Part shown: piece after piece, positions 36,150 through 44,654 of the stretch | How the letters are laid out: each line of letters begins with the position of its first letter | Position numbering within the stretch: position 1 is the stretch's first letter | Source: Microbacterium sp. 1.5R | GTDB taxonomy: Bacteria > Actinomycetota > Actinomycetes > Actinomycetales > Microbacteriaceae | Direction of reading: 5' to 3' | Assembly (NCBI RefSeq): GCF_001889265.1 | Contig: NZ_CP018151.1 | Span: forward strand, 310,001 to 374,000 | Length of the DNA: 64,000 nt | Made by a program: the position numbers and the translations under genes | The notes under the pieces: model-generated | Told to the model about the DNA's origin: nothing | Database searches by the model: none | The model's input: the letters and a program-made list of their open reading frames with translations, nothing else

Positions 36150-37519
36150 TCGTCCTGACGGCAGGATCGGAGCGGAACCTGCTCGATCGAGCGGACGGAG
36201 AGACCACAGGTGACGCGGCGACGAGGTCGGATCGAGGGTTCTCGGTGAACACCGACGTCGCAGAGCACGTCGCGCAGGTCTATCGCGACGAGTGGGCGCG
36301 CATCGTGGGAGGTCTCACCCGACGATGCGGTGATCTCGACCTCGCCGAGGAGATGGCTGCTGAGGCGTTCGCGTCGGCCGCTGAGCGGTGGCCGAACGAG
36401 GGCGTGCCGCCCAATCCCGCCGGCTGGATCACCACCACGGCCTACCGAAAGGCCATCGATCGACTGCGTCGTGAGTCGTTCCGCGATGCCAAGCAGCGGG
36501 AGGCTCTCATGCTGCACGATCCCGAACCGCCGGAGCCGACGGGCGTCATCGACGACGATCGCCTCCGTCTGCTCTTCACCTGCTGCCATCCGGCGCTGTC
36601 ACTCGAAGCACGCGTCGCCCTGACCCTGCGGATCATGGGCGGGCTCACCGTCGAGGAGATCGCCCGGGCCTTCCTCATCCAGGAATCTGCGGTGCGGCAG
36701 CGCATCACCCGAGCCAAGGCGAAGATCAAGACCGACCGGATCCCCTATCGGATGCCGGCTGCCGACGATCTCCGCATCCGGATCGACGGAGTGCTCGCAG
36801 TGCTCTATCTGATCTTCAACGAAGGGTATTTCGCGTCCGGGGCCGGAGTGCCCGCACTGCGTCGCGAGCTGACGGGCGAGGCGATCCGGCTCGCCGGACT
36901 GCTCCGCGAGCTGCTGCCCGCCGACGAGGAGGTCACGGGTCTGCTGGCGTTGATGCTGCTCAGCGAGGCGCGCGCCGCGGCACGCGTCACCGACGGCGGC
37001 GAGCTGGTGCGCCTAAATGAACAGGACCGTGGCTCGTGGGACCACGAGCTCATCGGTCGAGGCCTCGCACTGCTCGACGAGCCACCCACCGCGGCCCCCG
37101 GTCGTCACCGACTGCTGGCCGAGATCAACGCGGTGCATGTGCGGGCGACGGATGCCGAGCACACCGATTGGGCGCGCATCGTCGGACTCTACGAGCAGCT
37201 CGAGCGGATCGATTCCAGCCCGGTCGTGACCCTCAGCAGGGCGGTCGCCGTCGCAGAGCGGGACTCGCCCGAACGAGCACTGCTGATCGTGGAGACGCTG
37301 CGCGATGCGCTGGATAAGTTCCATGCCTTCCACGTGACGCGCGCAGAGCTGCTGCGCGCTGCGGATCGGTCGGACGATGCTCGGGCTGCCTACGAGCGCG
37401 CGATCGCCCTCGCCGACAACACCGCGGAGATCATCCACCTGACCCGACGCCGCGACGAGCTCGCGGCGTCCTTCGCACCCGGGGAGCCCGGGCGCACGAC
37501 GAATGGAGAGAGCAGATGA
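36146..37519 (+). CDS. ECF42-type RNA polymerase sigma factor with C-terminal extension
   Basis: 457-residue sigma factor. Sigma-2 region VYRDEWARIVGGLTRRCGDL with AEEMAAEAFASAAERWP, sigma-4 HTH GGLTVEEIARAFLIQESAVR, then the conserved extension (DUF6596) containing VLYLIFNEGYFAS and a TPR-like helical tail. In this group the extension replaces a separate anti-sigma factor. The start at 36146 overlaps the upstream small gene; GTG 36245 is an alternative that removes 33 residues of no known family. The YciI/DGPF gene that habitually accompanies this group follows with an ATGA overlap. Confidence 0.9.
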   Translation: MIVLTAGSERNLLDRADGETTGDAATRSDRGFSVNTDVAEHVAQVYRDEWARIVGGLTRRCGDLDLAEEMAAEAFASAAERWPNEGVPPNPAGWITTTAYRKAIDRLRRESFRDAKQREALMLHDPEPPEPTGVIDDDRLRLLFTCCHPALSLEARVALTLRIMGGLTVEEIARAFLIQESAVRQRITRAKAKIKTDRIPYRMPAADDLRIRIDGVLAVLYLIFNEGYFASGAGVPALRRELTGEAIRLAGLLRELLPADEEVTGLLALMLLSEARAAARVTDGGELVRLNEQDRGSWDHELIGRGLALLDEPPTAAPGRHRLLAEINAVHVRATDAEHTDWARIVGLYEQLERIDSSPVVTLSRAVAVAERDSPERALLIVETLRDALDKFHAFHVTRAELLRAADRSDDARAAYERAIALADNTAEIIHLTRRRDELAASFAPGEPGRTTNGESR

Positions 37520-37872
37520 GCAACAAGTACCTCGTGATCCACATGACCGACCCGACCGGCGGCACGATGCCGCAGGGAGAGGATCAGCGCCTTCTCGAAG
37601 ACTGGGCGGATGAGGGCAGGGCGGCCGGCAGCCTGGGCGAGGGCGCACCCGTCGCCGGGGCGGACCAAGCCAAGTCGGTGGCCGTGCGAGACGGCAAGGT
37701 GCTCGTCACAGACGGCCCCTTCCCCGAGTTCAAGGAATGGTTCGCCGGCTACGACATCGTCACCGCCGAGTCGATCGACGAGGCGGCGAGCTTCATGGCG
37801 AAGCACCCGACCGCCGTAATGGGGCGGGTATACATCCTGCCGGTGGTCAAGCTCCCCTGGGACGAGGACTGA
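37516..37872 (+). CDS. YciI-like/DGPF-domain protein, ECF42 partner
   Basis: 118-residue single-domain protein beginning KYLVIHMTDPTGG and containing the hallmark VTDGPFPEFKEWFAGYDIV and ASFMAKHPTAVMG. DGPF-domain proteins are habitual genomic partners of ECF42 sigma factors, though their biochemical role is unknown. Start overlaps the sigma-factor stop by four bases. The RHS fragment starts directly after its TGA, in the same reading frame. Confidence 0.88.
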   Translation: MSNKYLVIHMTDPTGGTMPQGEDQRLLEDWADEGRAAGSLGEGAPVAGADQAKSVAVRDGKVLVTDGPFPEFKEWFAGYDIVTAESIDEAASFMAKHPTAVMGRVYILPVVKLPWDED

Positions 37873-39081
37873 AGGCCGGACTGCTTAGATCGGTTGCGCT
37901 CGACGGCGGTGACGGTGGCGATCCCTGGTGCGTCGAGTGTGGCGGATGGTGTTCCGGCTGCGGAGATCGTCTATGACGCGCGGGGCAACACGACGCGTCT
38001 GGGTGACATGCAGTTCACCTATGACGCGGCGAACCGTCATGTCGGGACGACCTACGCGGATGGTTCGACCGTGGCGATCGCGTGGGATGCGACGGGGCGC
38101 ATCGTGTCGCGGACGATGGATCCGGCGGGGTCTGCTCCTGCGGTGGTGACGCGGTATCTGTTCGCGGCGGCGGGGGATGCGGCATGGGGTCAGAAGGTCG
38201 GCACTGCCCTGACCCGCAGTCTCGGATTGCCGGGTGGGGTGTCATGGACGAATCAGGCGGGCATGGTGACGTGGTCGTTCCCGAATCTCGCCGGGCACGG
38301 GCTGATGACACGTTCGGGCGGGACGAACGGGGCGTTGCTGCTGTGGGATCCGTTCGGGCGGCCGGTGGATCCGGTGACGTTCGCGTTCGGCACGGCGGCG
38401 TCGAATGACACTGGTCAGGTGGCTGGCAACACGCTGTGGCATCAGGGGTCGTTGAAGCCTGCGGAGTCGGTGGGGTCGACATTGGTGGTCGAGATGGGTG
38501 TCCGGCTGTATGTGCCCGCGCTGGGCCGGTTCCTGCAGGTCGACCCTGTCGAGGGTGGCGGAGCGAACGACTACGCGTGGCCCACCGACCCCATCAATAT
38601 GCATGACCTCAGCGGCAGAGCTTGGTGGGATGACGCGGCAAAGTGGATTACGGATAGTCCAGCGGGCAACGCGTTGATGTTCGCATGCGGATTCATCCCG
38701 GGCGCTGTTGGCATGGCGTGTGGTGCGATTGAGACAGCTGCCTATGTTGTGCAAGGCCGCCTCGGCGAAGCCGCCGTATCGGCCGTGACAATGGTGGCAA
38801 GCTCTGTCGGAGGGGGTGCGGCCATTCGGGCCCTGAACGCGGCCTCAGCAGGCGCCATTGCAAATCGAACGCTGCACGTGGGAGTGTCGGCTGCACGGCC
38901 GAATCGCGCAACGATCCGCGCAGTGACTCAGCAGGTGCGGTCGAACAACCGATGGCTCGGAAACGGGGTGGCAAACGTTATGGTCGGGTCGGCGAGCTAC
39001 GCAGCCAAGCCAGTGGCTGCAGTGTGGACTGTCAACTGGGGCAAGCCCTATAGGGCGATGGGACGCTCGTGGGGAAGGTGA
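37873..39081 (+). pseudogene. RHS-repeat core with variable C-terminal tip, 5' end missing
   Basis: The open frame runs from the codon after the YciI stop to 39081 with no ATG and no ribosome site; only a TTG at 37894 could start it. Residues from about [14 protein letters not shown] onward show RHS/YD repeats ([32 protein letters not shown]) and the RHS-associated core ([30 protein letters not shown]). After this boundary the sequence changes to a Gly/Ala-rich hydrophobic tip with lower G+C (55 percent in 38641-38700). This is the arrangement of polymorphic toxins: core plus exchangeable toxin. It may be a dead remnant, a displaced orphan tip, or be read by recoding. Confidence 0.75.
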
Positions 39082-39512
39082 GAGGTTCTGGCCGCGGTGC
39101 CCGACTGGGCTGTTTGCTCTTGGGTGCGGCGGCTAGTGGCCTGTTCGTCGTGGTCAGCTGGGGCTCGGAGTACTGGTGGATTGGAGTTCCGGTATACGGC
39201 GTCGCCGTGGCCGCACTCCTTCGGTCGTTCTTCCTTGGCGTGTGGGCTGGGCCTGGCGAAGTAGTCGTGGTGTCGTGGTTTCGCCGCTACTCCTTCACTC
39301 GCGGACAGGTCTCGGCTTTCGATGTGACTCGCTACTACGGTGCGGGTGGCGATGGCGTCGGATGGCTCCCGTTCATCGGTTCCCTGCGCATGATCGAGGT
39401 AGAGCGTGTGACAGGTCGACGGGTGCCTCTGCCCGTCACCGTCGGGCGTAGCCGCAACGTCGTTCTCCTCGCTCGGCTCATGAGGGAAGCGCTCGAGATG
39501 AACCCCCACTAG
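39078..39512 (+). CDS. membrane protein with PH-like domain, candidate immunity protein
   Basis: 144 residues from GTG 39078, which overlaps the RHS tip stop (GTGA). Two hydrophobic helices ([19 protein letters not shown] and [20 protein letters not shown]) are followed by a small beta-rich domain [21 protein letters not shown] resembling bacterial PH-like proteins. An upstream GTG at 39069 is possible. The coupling to an RHS C-terminal tip and the membrane location suggest an immunity protein against a membrane-acting toxin; this is inference. Confidence 0.6.
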   Translation: MRGSGRGARLGCLLLGAAASGLFVVVSWGSEYWWIGVPVYGVAVAALLRSFFLGVWAGPGEVVVVSWFRRYSFTRGQVSAFDVTRYYGAGGDGVGWLPFIGSLRMIEVERVTGRRVPLPVTVGRSRNVVLLARLMREALEMNPH

Positions 39513-39663
39513 CGTAGGAGCAGACGCAAGTGAGAAATCCCGGTGAACGCCTTCCGGAGTGCGATCAGATCCTTCGCCCAGTGCGCCGCAAGCATCAGCG
39601 GATGCGGCGCGGCGGTCCCGGACGCTCACCGGATCACACTCCCTCCGGATCTACACTCAGCGA

Positions 39664-40842
39664 GTGAGTGCGACGCGACGGCGGCTGGGAGCGGGGACGA
39701 TCATCGTCCTGGCGCTCATCGCCGTGGCACTCGTCTGCATCGTCACGGGCGTCCTGCCGTCAGCGGATGCCGGGGCGCTCGGTGCCCGCATCGCACCGGT
39801 GCTCGGGTTCGTCATCGCGATCACGATCGTCGCTGAGCTGGCCCGGGATGCCGCGGTGTTCGACGTCGTCGCTCAGCGTCTGGCTCGGTGGGGGCACGGG
39901 CGCGTCATCCTGCTCTGGTTGTCTGTCGTGGTGCTCGCCGTCATCAGCACGGTGTTCCTGTCGCTCGACACCACGGCGGTGATCGTGACGCCGGTCGTGG
40001 TCGTGCTCGCGCAGAGCGTCGGCATCCCCCCGCTGCCGTTCGCCCTCGTCACCGTGTGGCTGGCGAACACCGCATCTCTCGCACTGCCCGTGTCGAACCT
40101 CACCAACCTGCTCGCGGCACGGTCGATCGGTGACGACCCGCTCGCGTTCCTCGCACTGAGCTGGGCGCCGACACTCGTCGGGGTGCTCGTGCCCGTCGTG
40201 ATCCTCACGCTGCGACACCGGCGCACGCTTTTCGGCGGGTATCGCACTCCGACAGGCGGTGCCCCTTCCGACCGGATGCTCTTCTGGGCGGCGTCCGCCA
40301 TCCTGCTGCTCCTGATGCCGCTGCTCGCAGTGACCCATGACGTGTGGATCCCCGCGACGGTCGCAGCGCTCGTGCTCATCGTCGTGTTCGGCATCCGGCG
40401 TCGCCATGTGCTGCGACTCTCGCTCGTGCCATGGCAGGCGATCGGCCTGGCGGCGGCCCTGTTCGTCGTGGTCGAGACCGCGCACGCGAACGGCATCCTC
40501 GACTTCCTGTCGGTCCTCGCGACCAGTGGACACGCGCCCGCAGAACTGCTGCGTCTCTCTGCGGCGGGCGCGCTCGCCGCGAACGGGGTCAACAACCTGC
40601 CCGCCTACCTGATCCTCGAACCCACAGCCGGCGATCCGGTCGCGCTCATGGCGCTGCTGATCGGCGTGAACCTCGGCCCCCTGATCACCCCGTGGGCATC
40701 GCTCGCCACCCTTCTCTGGCATCACAGGGTGGTGTCGCTGGGTGTCGAGATCCGCTGGGGCAGCCTGATGCTCTGGGGAGCGATCGTCGCCGTGCCGACG
40801 GTGCTGGTCGCCACGCTCGTGCTCGTCTTGGTCGCAGGCTGA
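39664..40842 (+). CDS. ArsB/NhaD-family anion or Na+/H+ transporter
   Basis: 392-residue membrane protein with 10-11 helices of the ion-transporter superfamily: FLSLDTTAVIVTPVVVVLAQ and the duplicated pore-type motif ANGVNNLPAYLIL near residue 300, plus PVSNLTNLLAARSIG in the first half. These are the signature re-entrant regions of ArsB-like proteins. No arsenate reductase or ArsR gene is adjacent, so arsenite export is not supported by context. GTG 39664 preceded by weak AGCGA; the longer frame upstream is not hydrophobic. Confidence 0.8.
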   Translation: MSATRRRLGAGTIIVLALIAVALVCIVTGVLPSADAGALGARIAPVLGFVIAITIVAELARDAAVFDVVAQRLARWGHGRVILLWLSVVVLAVISTVFLSLDTTAVIVTPVVVVLAQSVGIPPLPFALVTVWLANTASLALPVSNLTNLLAARSIGDDPLAFLALSWAPTLVGVLVPVVILTLRHRRTLFGGYRTPTGGAPSDRMLFWAASAILLLLMPLLAVTHDVWIPATVAALVLIVVFGIRRRHVLRLSLVPWQAIGLAAALFVVVETAHANGILDFLSVLATSGHAPAELLRLSAAGALAANGVNNLPAYLILEPTAGDPVALMALLIGVNLGPLITPWASLATLLWHHRVVSLGVEIRWGSLMLWGAIVAVPTVLVATLVLVLVAG

Positions 40843-40880
40843 GATCCGGCATCCCGATCCCGGCCGCAGGGGAGGGAAAA

Positions 40881-40961
40881 GGGCAGCGACTCGCGTCACG
40901 GGATCTGGGGGAGGTCCGCGGCACGACATGGGGAGTGTGTGCCGGGTGAGGGTCGCTGCCC
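40881..40961. other. long-range inverted repeat, candidate structured RNA
   Basis: Ten-base perfect arms GGGCAGCGAC (40881-40890) and GTCGCTGCCC (40952-40961) enclose 61 bases, within which GGCAC and GTGCC can form an inner stem. On the minus strand the arm is followed by TTTT, as in a terminator. It fills the 207-base gap between the transporter and the GntR pair; the rest of that gap shows nothing definite. Function unknown. Confidence 0.45.
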
Positions 40962-41049
40962 TACTCCACAACGCTACGCACATGCCGTCGGATCCGGTGA
41001 AACTTCAGTGCCTGATGTATGGTGCGTCGGCATGACACCGGCATAAAGT

Positions 41050-41796
41050 GTGCCCGTGGGCGACATCAGCGCATCTCTGCCGATCCGGCCGCGGCAGCTG
41101 ATCCGCGACCAGGTCTTCGCCACGCTCGCCGAAGAGATCATCTCTGGGCGCATGCAACCCCTCGAAGAGATTCGCGACCAGGACTTGCAGGCCGAATACG
41201 GCGTCTCCCGCACGCCCATCCGCGAGGCTCTCAACCGTCTCGCCGATCTCGGACTCATCGAGGTCAGCACCAACCGGTTCACACGCGTCGCGCCGGTCGA
41301 CCTCGAGGCACAGGCGGAACGTGTCGAGACCGCCGTCGCCATGATCGGATACTGCGCCGTCAGAGCAGTGCCGACCTACACCGACGAGCAGGTCGCCTCT
41401 CTGCACGAGAGGATCGACGGACTCCTGGTCGCCGAGCTCGCAGGAACCTCGAGTCGCGAGGGGCTCAGCCTCTGGTACGCGCTGTGGGGCGAGATCGTGC
41501 TCAACGCCCACAACCAGACGATGATCGACATCCTCGACGGTCAGCTGGTGCTGCACCTCACCCGAACAGTGCCCGCGCAACGCGTGCCCGACGAACTCGT
41601 CGACTACATGCGCGCGGCCCTCGATCAGCTGCGTGCCCTGCTCGATCGGCGCGACGGCGTCGGGGTACGAGACCTCATCGAACCGCTGTTCCTGAGATCG
41701 ACGATCGAACCTCTCCGCGCGGCGGCGGCGCTCGCCGCGGCATCCGCCTCCGTCTCCGCCGGCTCGACGCCCGCCGTCCTCTTACCCGGGGACTGA
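41050..41796 (+). CDS. GntR-family regulator (FadR/FCD subfamily)
   Basis: 248-residue regulator with N-terminal winged helix IRDQVFATLAEEIISGRMQP and EYGVSRTPIREALNRLADLG, and an all-helical C-terminal FCD domain. Such regulators usually sense carboxylates or sugar acids. GTG 41050 is the start. It is followed one base later by a second GntR-like gene, with no metabolic gene in the pair. Confidence 0.85.
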   Translation: MPVGDISASLPIRPRQLIRDQVFATLAEEIISGRMQPLEEIRDQDLQAEYGVSRTPIREALNRLADLGLIEVSTNRFTRVAPVDLEAQAERVETAVAMIGYCAVRAVPTYTDEQVASLHERIDGLLVAELAGTSSREGLSLWYALWGEIVLNAHNQTMIDILDGQLVLHLTRTVPAQRVPDELVDYMRAALDQLRALLDRRDGVGVRDLIEPLFLRSTIEPLRAAAALAAASASVSAGSTPAVLLPGD

Positions 41797-41797
41797 C

Positions 41798-42499
41798 ATG
41801 CCCGACCGGCGGATCGACAGGCTGAACTCCACGCGACTGCTGGGAGGGATCGAGCAGCCACCGCCCGTCATCACCTCCCGCGCGGATGCCGTCGTCGACT
41901 CGCTCGCGCACTCGATCGAGTCGGGCGAACTGGCGCCCGGCGATCCCTTATCGGTCACCGCCCTCGCACAGCGGCTCACCGTCGCCGCGGCGACCGTGCG
42001 ATCAGCCCTCGGCACCCTTGAATCGATGCATCTGATCGAGCACCGTCTGAACAGGGCGTCGGTCGTCGTGACGCCGACCCCCGCGTGGTTCGTCGCTGTC
42101 GCCGCTGAGTGCTCCGGCCTGTCGATCGCGGCGGCCGACCTCGGCATCGCGGAGGCGACCGAGGCGCAGATCGCCGATCTCGCCGAGCGGGCGGCGACCG
42201 TCCGCAAACTCTGGGCGTCGGACGAGAGCGATCAGGTCATCGGAGCGGAGGGGCTGTGGGAACTGCTCGACCTGCTCGCGGTGTTCTCGCGCAACCGACA
42301 CCTCAGCGCCCTGCACGCGTCGAAGCGCACGGCGCTGGTGCTCGGCATCCGCTCGCTCAGCCGGCCCCGCAACCCCGCCATGCTCCGATCGGTCGTCGAC
42401 GCGCTCGTCGCCGCAGCGCGCGATCGCGACCGCCTCGAAGCGACGGATCTGGTGAGAGACCTCTACACGTTCGTGGTCGACGGGGTCACAGAACTCTGA
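41798..42499 (+). CDS. second GntR-like regulator
   Basis: 233-residue protein with a divergent winged-helix DNA-binding region (VVDSLAHSIESGELAPGD, LAQRLTVAAATVRSALGTLE) and a helical C-terminal domain that is only loosely FCD-like. It begins one base after the first GntR gene, so the two are cotranscribed and may bind DNA as a heteromer. Its 3' end overlaps the convergent GNAT gene by 37 bases. Confidence 0.75.
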   Translation: MPDRRIDRLNSTRLLGGIEQPPPVITSRADAVVDSLAHSIESGELAPGDPLSVTALAQRLTVAAATVRSALGTLESMHLIEHRLNRASVVVTPTPAWFVAVAAECSGLSIAAADLGIAEATEAQIADLAERAATVRKLWASDESDQVIGAEGLWELLDLLAVFSRNRHLSALHASKRTALVLGIRSLSRPRNPAMLRSVVDALVAAARDRDRLEATDLVRDLYTFVVDGVTEL

Positions 42500-43086
42500 C
42501 GCGTCGGTGTCCACTCCTCCGCGAGGATGCCGTAGTTGAGCCCGTCGAGCCACTCGCCCGACCGGTGCAGAGCGGTCTTGCGGCTGAACTCCTCCCGGCG
42601 CATGCCGAGCCGCTCCATCAGACGCCACGAGGGCTCGTTGTCGGCGAAGCATCCGGCGTGCACCCGGCGCAGCCCCAGCGGACCGAAGCAGACGTCGATC
42701 ACGGCGCGGATGGCCTCGGTCGCATAGCCGCGACCGGTGTGCGCGGGGTCGAGCACCCAGCCGAGCTCGGCCTCGACGCCCCTCGCCTGATCAGCGACCT
42801 CGAGCTGCGCCCAGCCGTCACCGATCCTGATCATGATGTCGCCGATCGGCGTGGGCCCGTCGTTCTCCGTGATCAGCTCGACGAGGTACATCGACGTGAG
42901 GCGGCCGGGGTCGAGATACCGCTCGCGGAACTCCTCGAGTGTGGCCGGCGCGAGTCCGAGCCACCGGTTCACCACCGGCCGTCGACGCCACTCCCACATG
43001 ACGTCGACGTCGGGTGCCGTCATCGGCCGGATCTGCAGCCGCTCGGTGCGGACGGGCCAGACGTCGGTGTGCGGCGAATCGGTCAT
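42463..43086 (-). CDS. GNAT-family N-acetyltransferase (RimJ/RimL type)
   Basis: 207-residue acetyltransferase. RimJ-like opening VRTERLQIRPMTAPDVDVMW, acetyl-CoA site AELGWVLDPAHTGRGYATEA near residue 118, and VHAGCFADNEPSWRLMERLG near 155. Substrate could be a ribosomal protein N-terminus or a small amine. It is followed upstream by the PaiB-like gene in the same direction. Confidence 0.87.
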   Translation of the reverse strand: MTDSPHTDVWPVRTERLQIRPMTAPDVDVMWEWRRRPVVNRWLGLAPATLEEFRERYLDPGRLTSMYLVELITENDGPTPIGDIMIRIGDGWAQLEVADQARGVEAELGWVLDPAHTGRGYATEAIRAVIDVCFGPLGLRRVHAGCFADNEPSWRLMERLGMRREEFSRKTALHRSGEWLDGLNYGILAEEWTPTRQSSVTPSTTNV

Positions 43087-43095
43087 CGCCCCAGC

Positions 43096-43707
43096 CTATT
43101 GAGGGGCGTGGCCGGACACTCGACGCATCTCGGCCGCGAGTGCCGCGTTCGTCTCGTCGAACCGCCCGGTGATGGTGTCTCGCACCTCGGGAGACTTGTT
43201 CTGGCTCAGCTTGGCGCGCGCGTCGAACCGGTCGACACGCATCCTCAGCCCGACGGTTCCCTTCGCCGCTCGCCGGGTGCCGGCCTCGTCCTCCGACAGG
43301 CTGCGCCCGTGCGGCATTCCCTTCTCGAAGTGGTCGGTCAGCTGCGCGAGCATGGCGTAGTTCTCCTCCTCGGTGAGGATCTCGGGAGTGCCGTAGAGAT
43401 GAGCGGTCACGTGGTTCCAGGTGGGCACGAGGTCGCCGGGTGCATAGAGGCTGGGCGACACGTAGTCGTGGGGGCCCTGGATGATCACGAGCACCTCGTG
43501 CGCGCCCAGTTCATGCAGCTGCTCGTCCGGCCGACCGAAGTGGCTCGCGATCACGATCTCGTGTTCGTCTTCGATCAGCAGCGCGGGGTAATGCGAAGCG
43601 ATCAGCCCTGTGCTCGCGGGGGACACGAACGTGGCCCACGGGTTGCCGCGGATCAGGCGCTTCACCTCGAGCGGGTCGGTCATCAGGTAACGGGGTGTGT
43701 GGCGCAT
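43096..43707 (-). CDS. FMN-binding negative transcriptional regulator, PaiB-like
   Basis: 203-residue flavin-binding-fold protein. Opens with MRHTPRYLMTDPLEVKRLIR and has FGRPDEQLHELGAHEVLVII and TWNHVTAHLYGTPEIL, matching PaiB. In Bacillus PaiB represses sporulation and degradative genes, but direct DNA binding is not established for most members. ATG 43707 has GAGGAG upstream and overlaps the EamA stop by one base, so they form an operon. Confidence 0.85.
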   Translation of the reverse strand: MRHTPRYLMTDPLEVKRLIRGNPWATFVSPASTGLIASHYPALLIEDEHEIVIASHFGRPDEQLHELGAHEVLVIIQGPHDYVSPSLYAPGDLVPTWNHVTAHLYGTPEILTEEENYAMLAQLTDHFEKGMPHGRSLSEDEAGTRRAAKGTVGLRMRVDRFDARAKLSQNKSPEVRDTITGRFDETNAALAAEMRRVSGHAPQ

Positions 43708-44654
43708 CAGAACTCCTCGTTCAGGGGGCGGGTGGTGGGTCGGGGATGGATCAGTCGGGTGCGCACCGCGAGCGCGGCGCACACGATGACGGCCAGGCCG
43801 CCGAGCGCGGTGGGCCATCCGATCTGCTCATGAAGAAGCAGCGCGGCCCACGCGATGCTCATCACGGGTTGGACGAGCTGGATCTGGCTCACCGGGGCCA
43901 TGGGCCCGATCGCGAGCCCGCGGTACCAGGCGAAGAATCCGAGGAACATGCTCACCACGCCGAGGTAGGCGAAGGCGAGCCACTGCACCGGCGATGCCGT
44001 CGGCGAGTCGGCGACCGCCGAGGCCAGGGTCAGCACGAGCATCAGCGGCGCGGCGAGCACGAGCGCCCACGACACGGTCTGCCAGGCTCCGAGCTCCCGA
44101 GCGAGCAGGCCGCCCTCCGCATAGCCGACAGCCGCAGCGAGCACCGCGGCGAACAGCAGCAGATCGGCCCAGTGGAGTGCGCCGAGATCCCCGTTCTGCA
44201 GTGACGCGAAGACCACCGCCGTGATGGCGCCGAGTGCGGCGAACCACCAGAACGCACGTCCCGGCCGTTCGCGCGTGCGGAGCACGACGATGACGGCCGT
44301 CGCTGCGGGGAGCAGGCCGATCACCACGGCGCCGTGGCTCGCCGGTGCGGCGGTCATGGCGAACGACGTCAAGAGGGGGAACCCGGCGACGACACCACCG
44401 GCCACGATCGCGAGTCGCCACCATTGCACCCTGGTCGGCGGATGCTGCCGGGCGGCCGCCAGAGCGATGGCAGCGAGCGCTGCGGCGACGACCGCGCGAC
44501 CGGATCCGATGAACAGAGGCGAGAGGCCGCCGACCGCGATGCGGGTGAAGGGGAGGGTGAACGAGAAGGCGGCGACGCCGAGAAGCCCCCACCAGAGGCC
44601 CGCACGGGATAGCGCTGTGCGAGCAGGAGCGATAACGCTACTCTGTTCTTTCAT
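43707..44654 (-). CDS. EamA-family (DMT superfamily) exporter
   Basis: 315-residue membrane protein with ten helices in two EamA repeats (GVAAFSFTLPFTRIAVGGL and later LGVVSMFLGFFAWYRGLAIG, with LVQPVMSIAWAALLLHE). Probably exports metabolites such as amino acids. The ATG at 44654 shares CATG with the divergent MocR start at 44653, so there is no room for a ribosome site and the message may be leaderless; GTG inside MRAGLWWG is an alternative start. Confidence 0.82.
   Translation of the reverse strand: MKEQSSVIAPARTALSRAGLWWGLLGVAAFSFTLPFTRIAVGGLSPLFIGSGRAVVAAALAAIALAAARQHPPTRVQWWRLAIVAGGVVAGFPLLTSFAMTAAPASHGAVVIGLLPAATAVIVVLRTRERPGRAFWWFAALGAITAVVFASLQNGDLGALHWADLLLFAAVLAAAVGYAEGGLLARELGAWQTVSWALVLAAPLMLVLTLASAVADSPTASPVQWLAFAYLGVVSMFLGFFAWYRGLAIGPMAPVSQIQLVQPVMSIAWAALLLHEQIGWPTALGGLAVIVCAALAVRTRLIHPRPTTRPLNEEF

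Noticed and set aside
37873..39512. Insertion sequence or prophage remnant
   Set aside because: No transposase, integrase, terminal inverted repeat or target duplication is visible; the sequence is RHS core plus tip.
39664..40842. Arsenic resistance operon
   Set aside because: Only the ArsB-like transporter is present; no arsR, arsC or arsenic-related gene is nearby.
40881..40961. Signal recognition particle RNA
   Set aside because: The AGGTCCG and GTGTGCCGGG segments recall 4.5S RNA, but the invariant GGAAGGAAGCAGCC-type core is absent.
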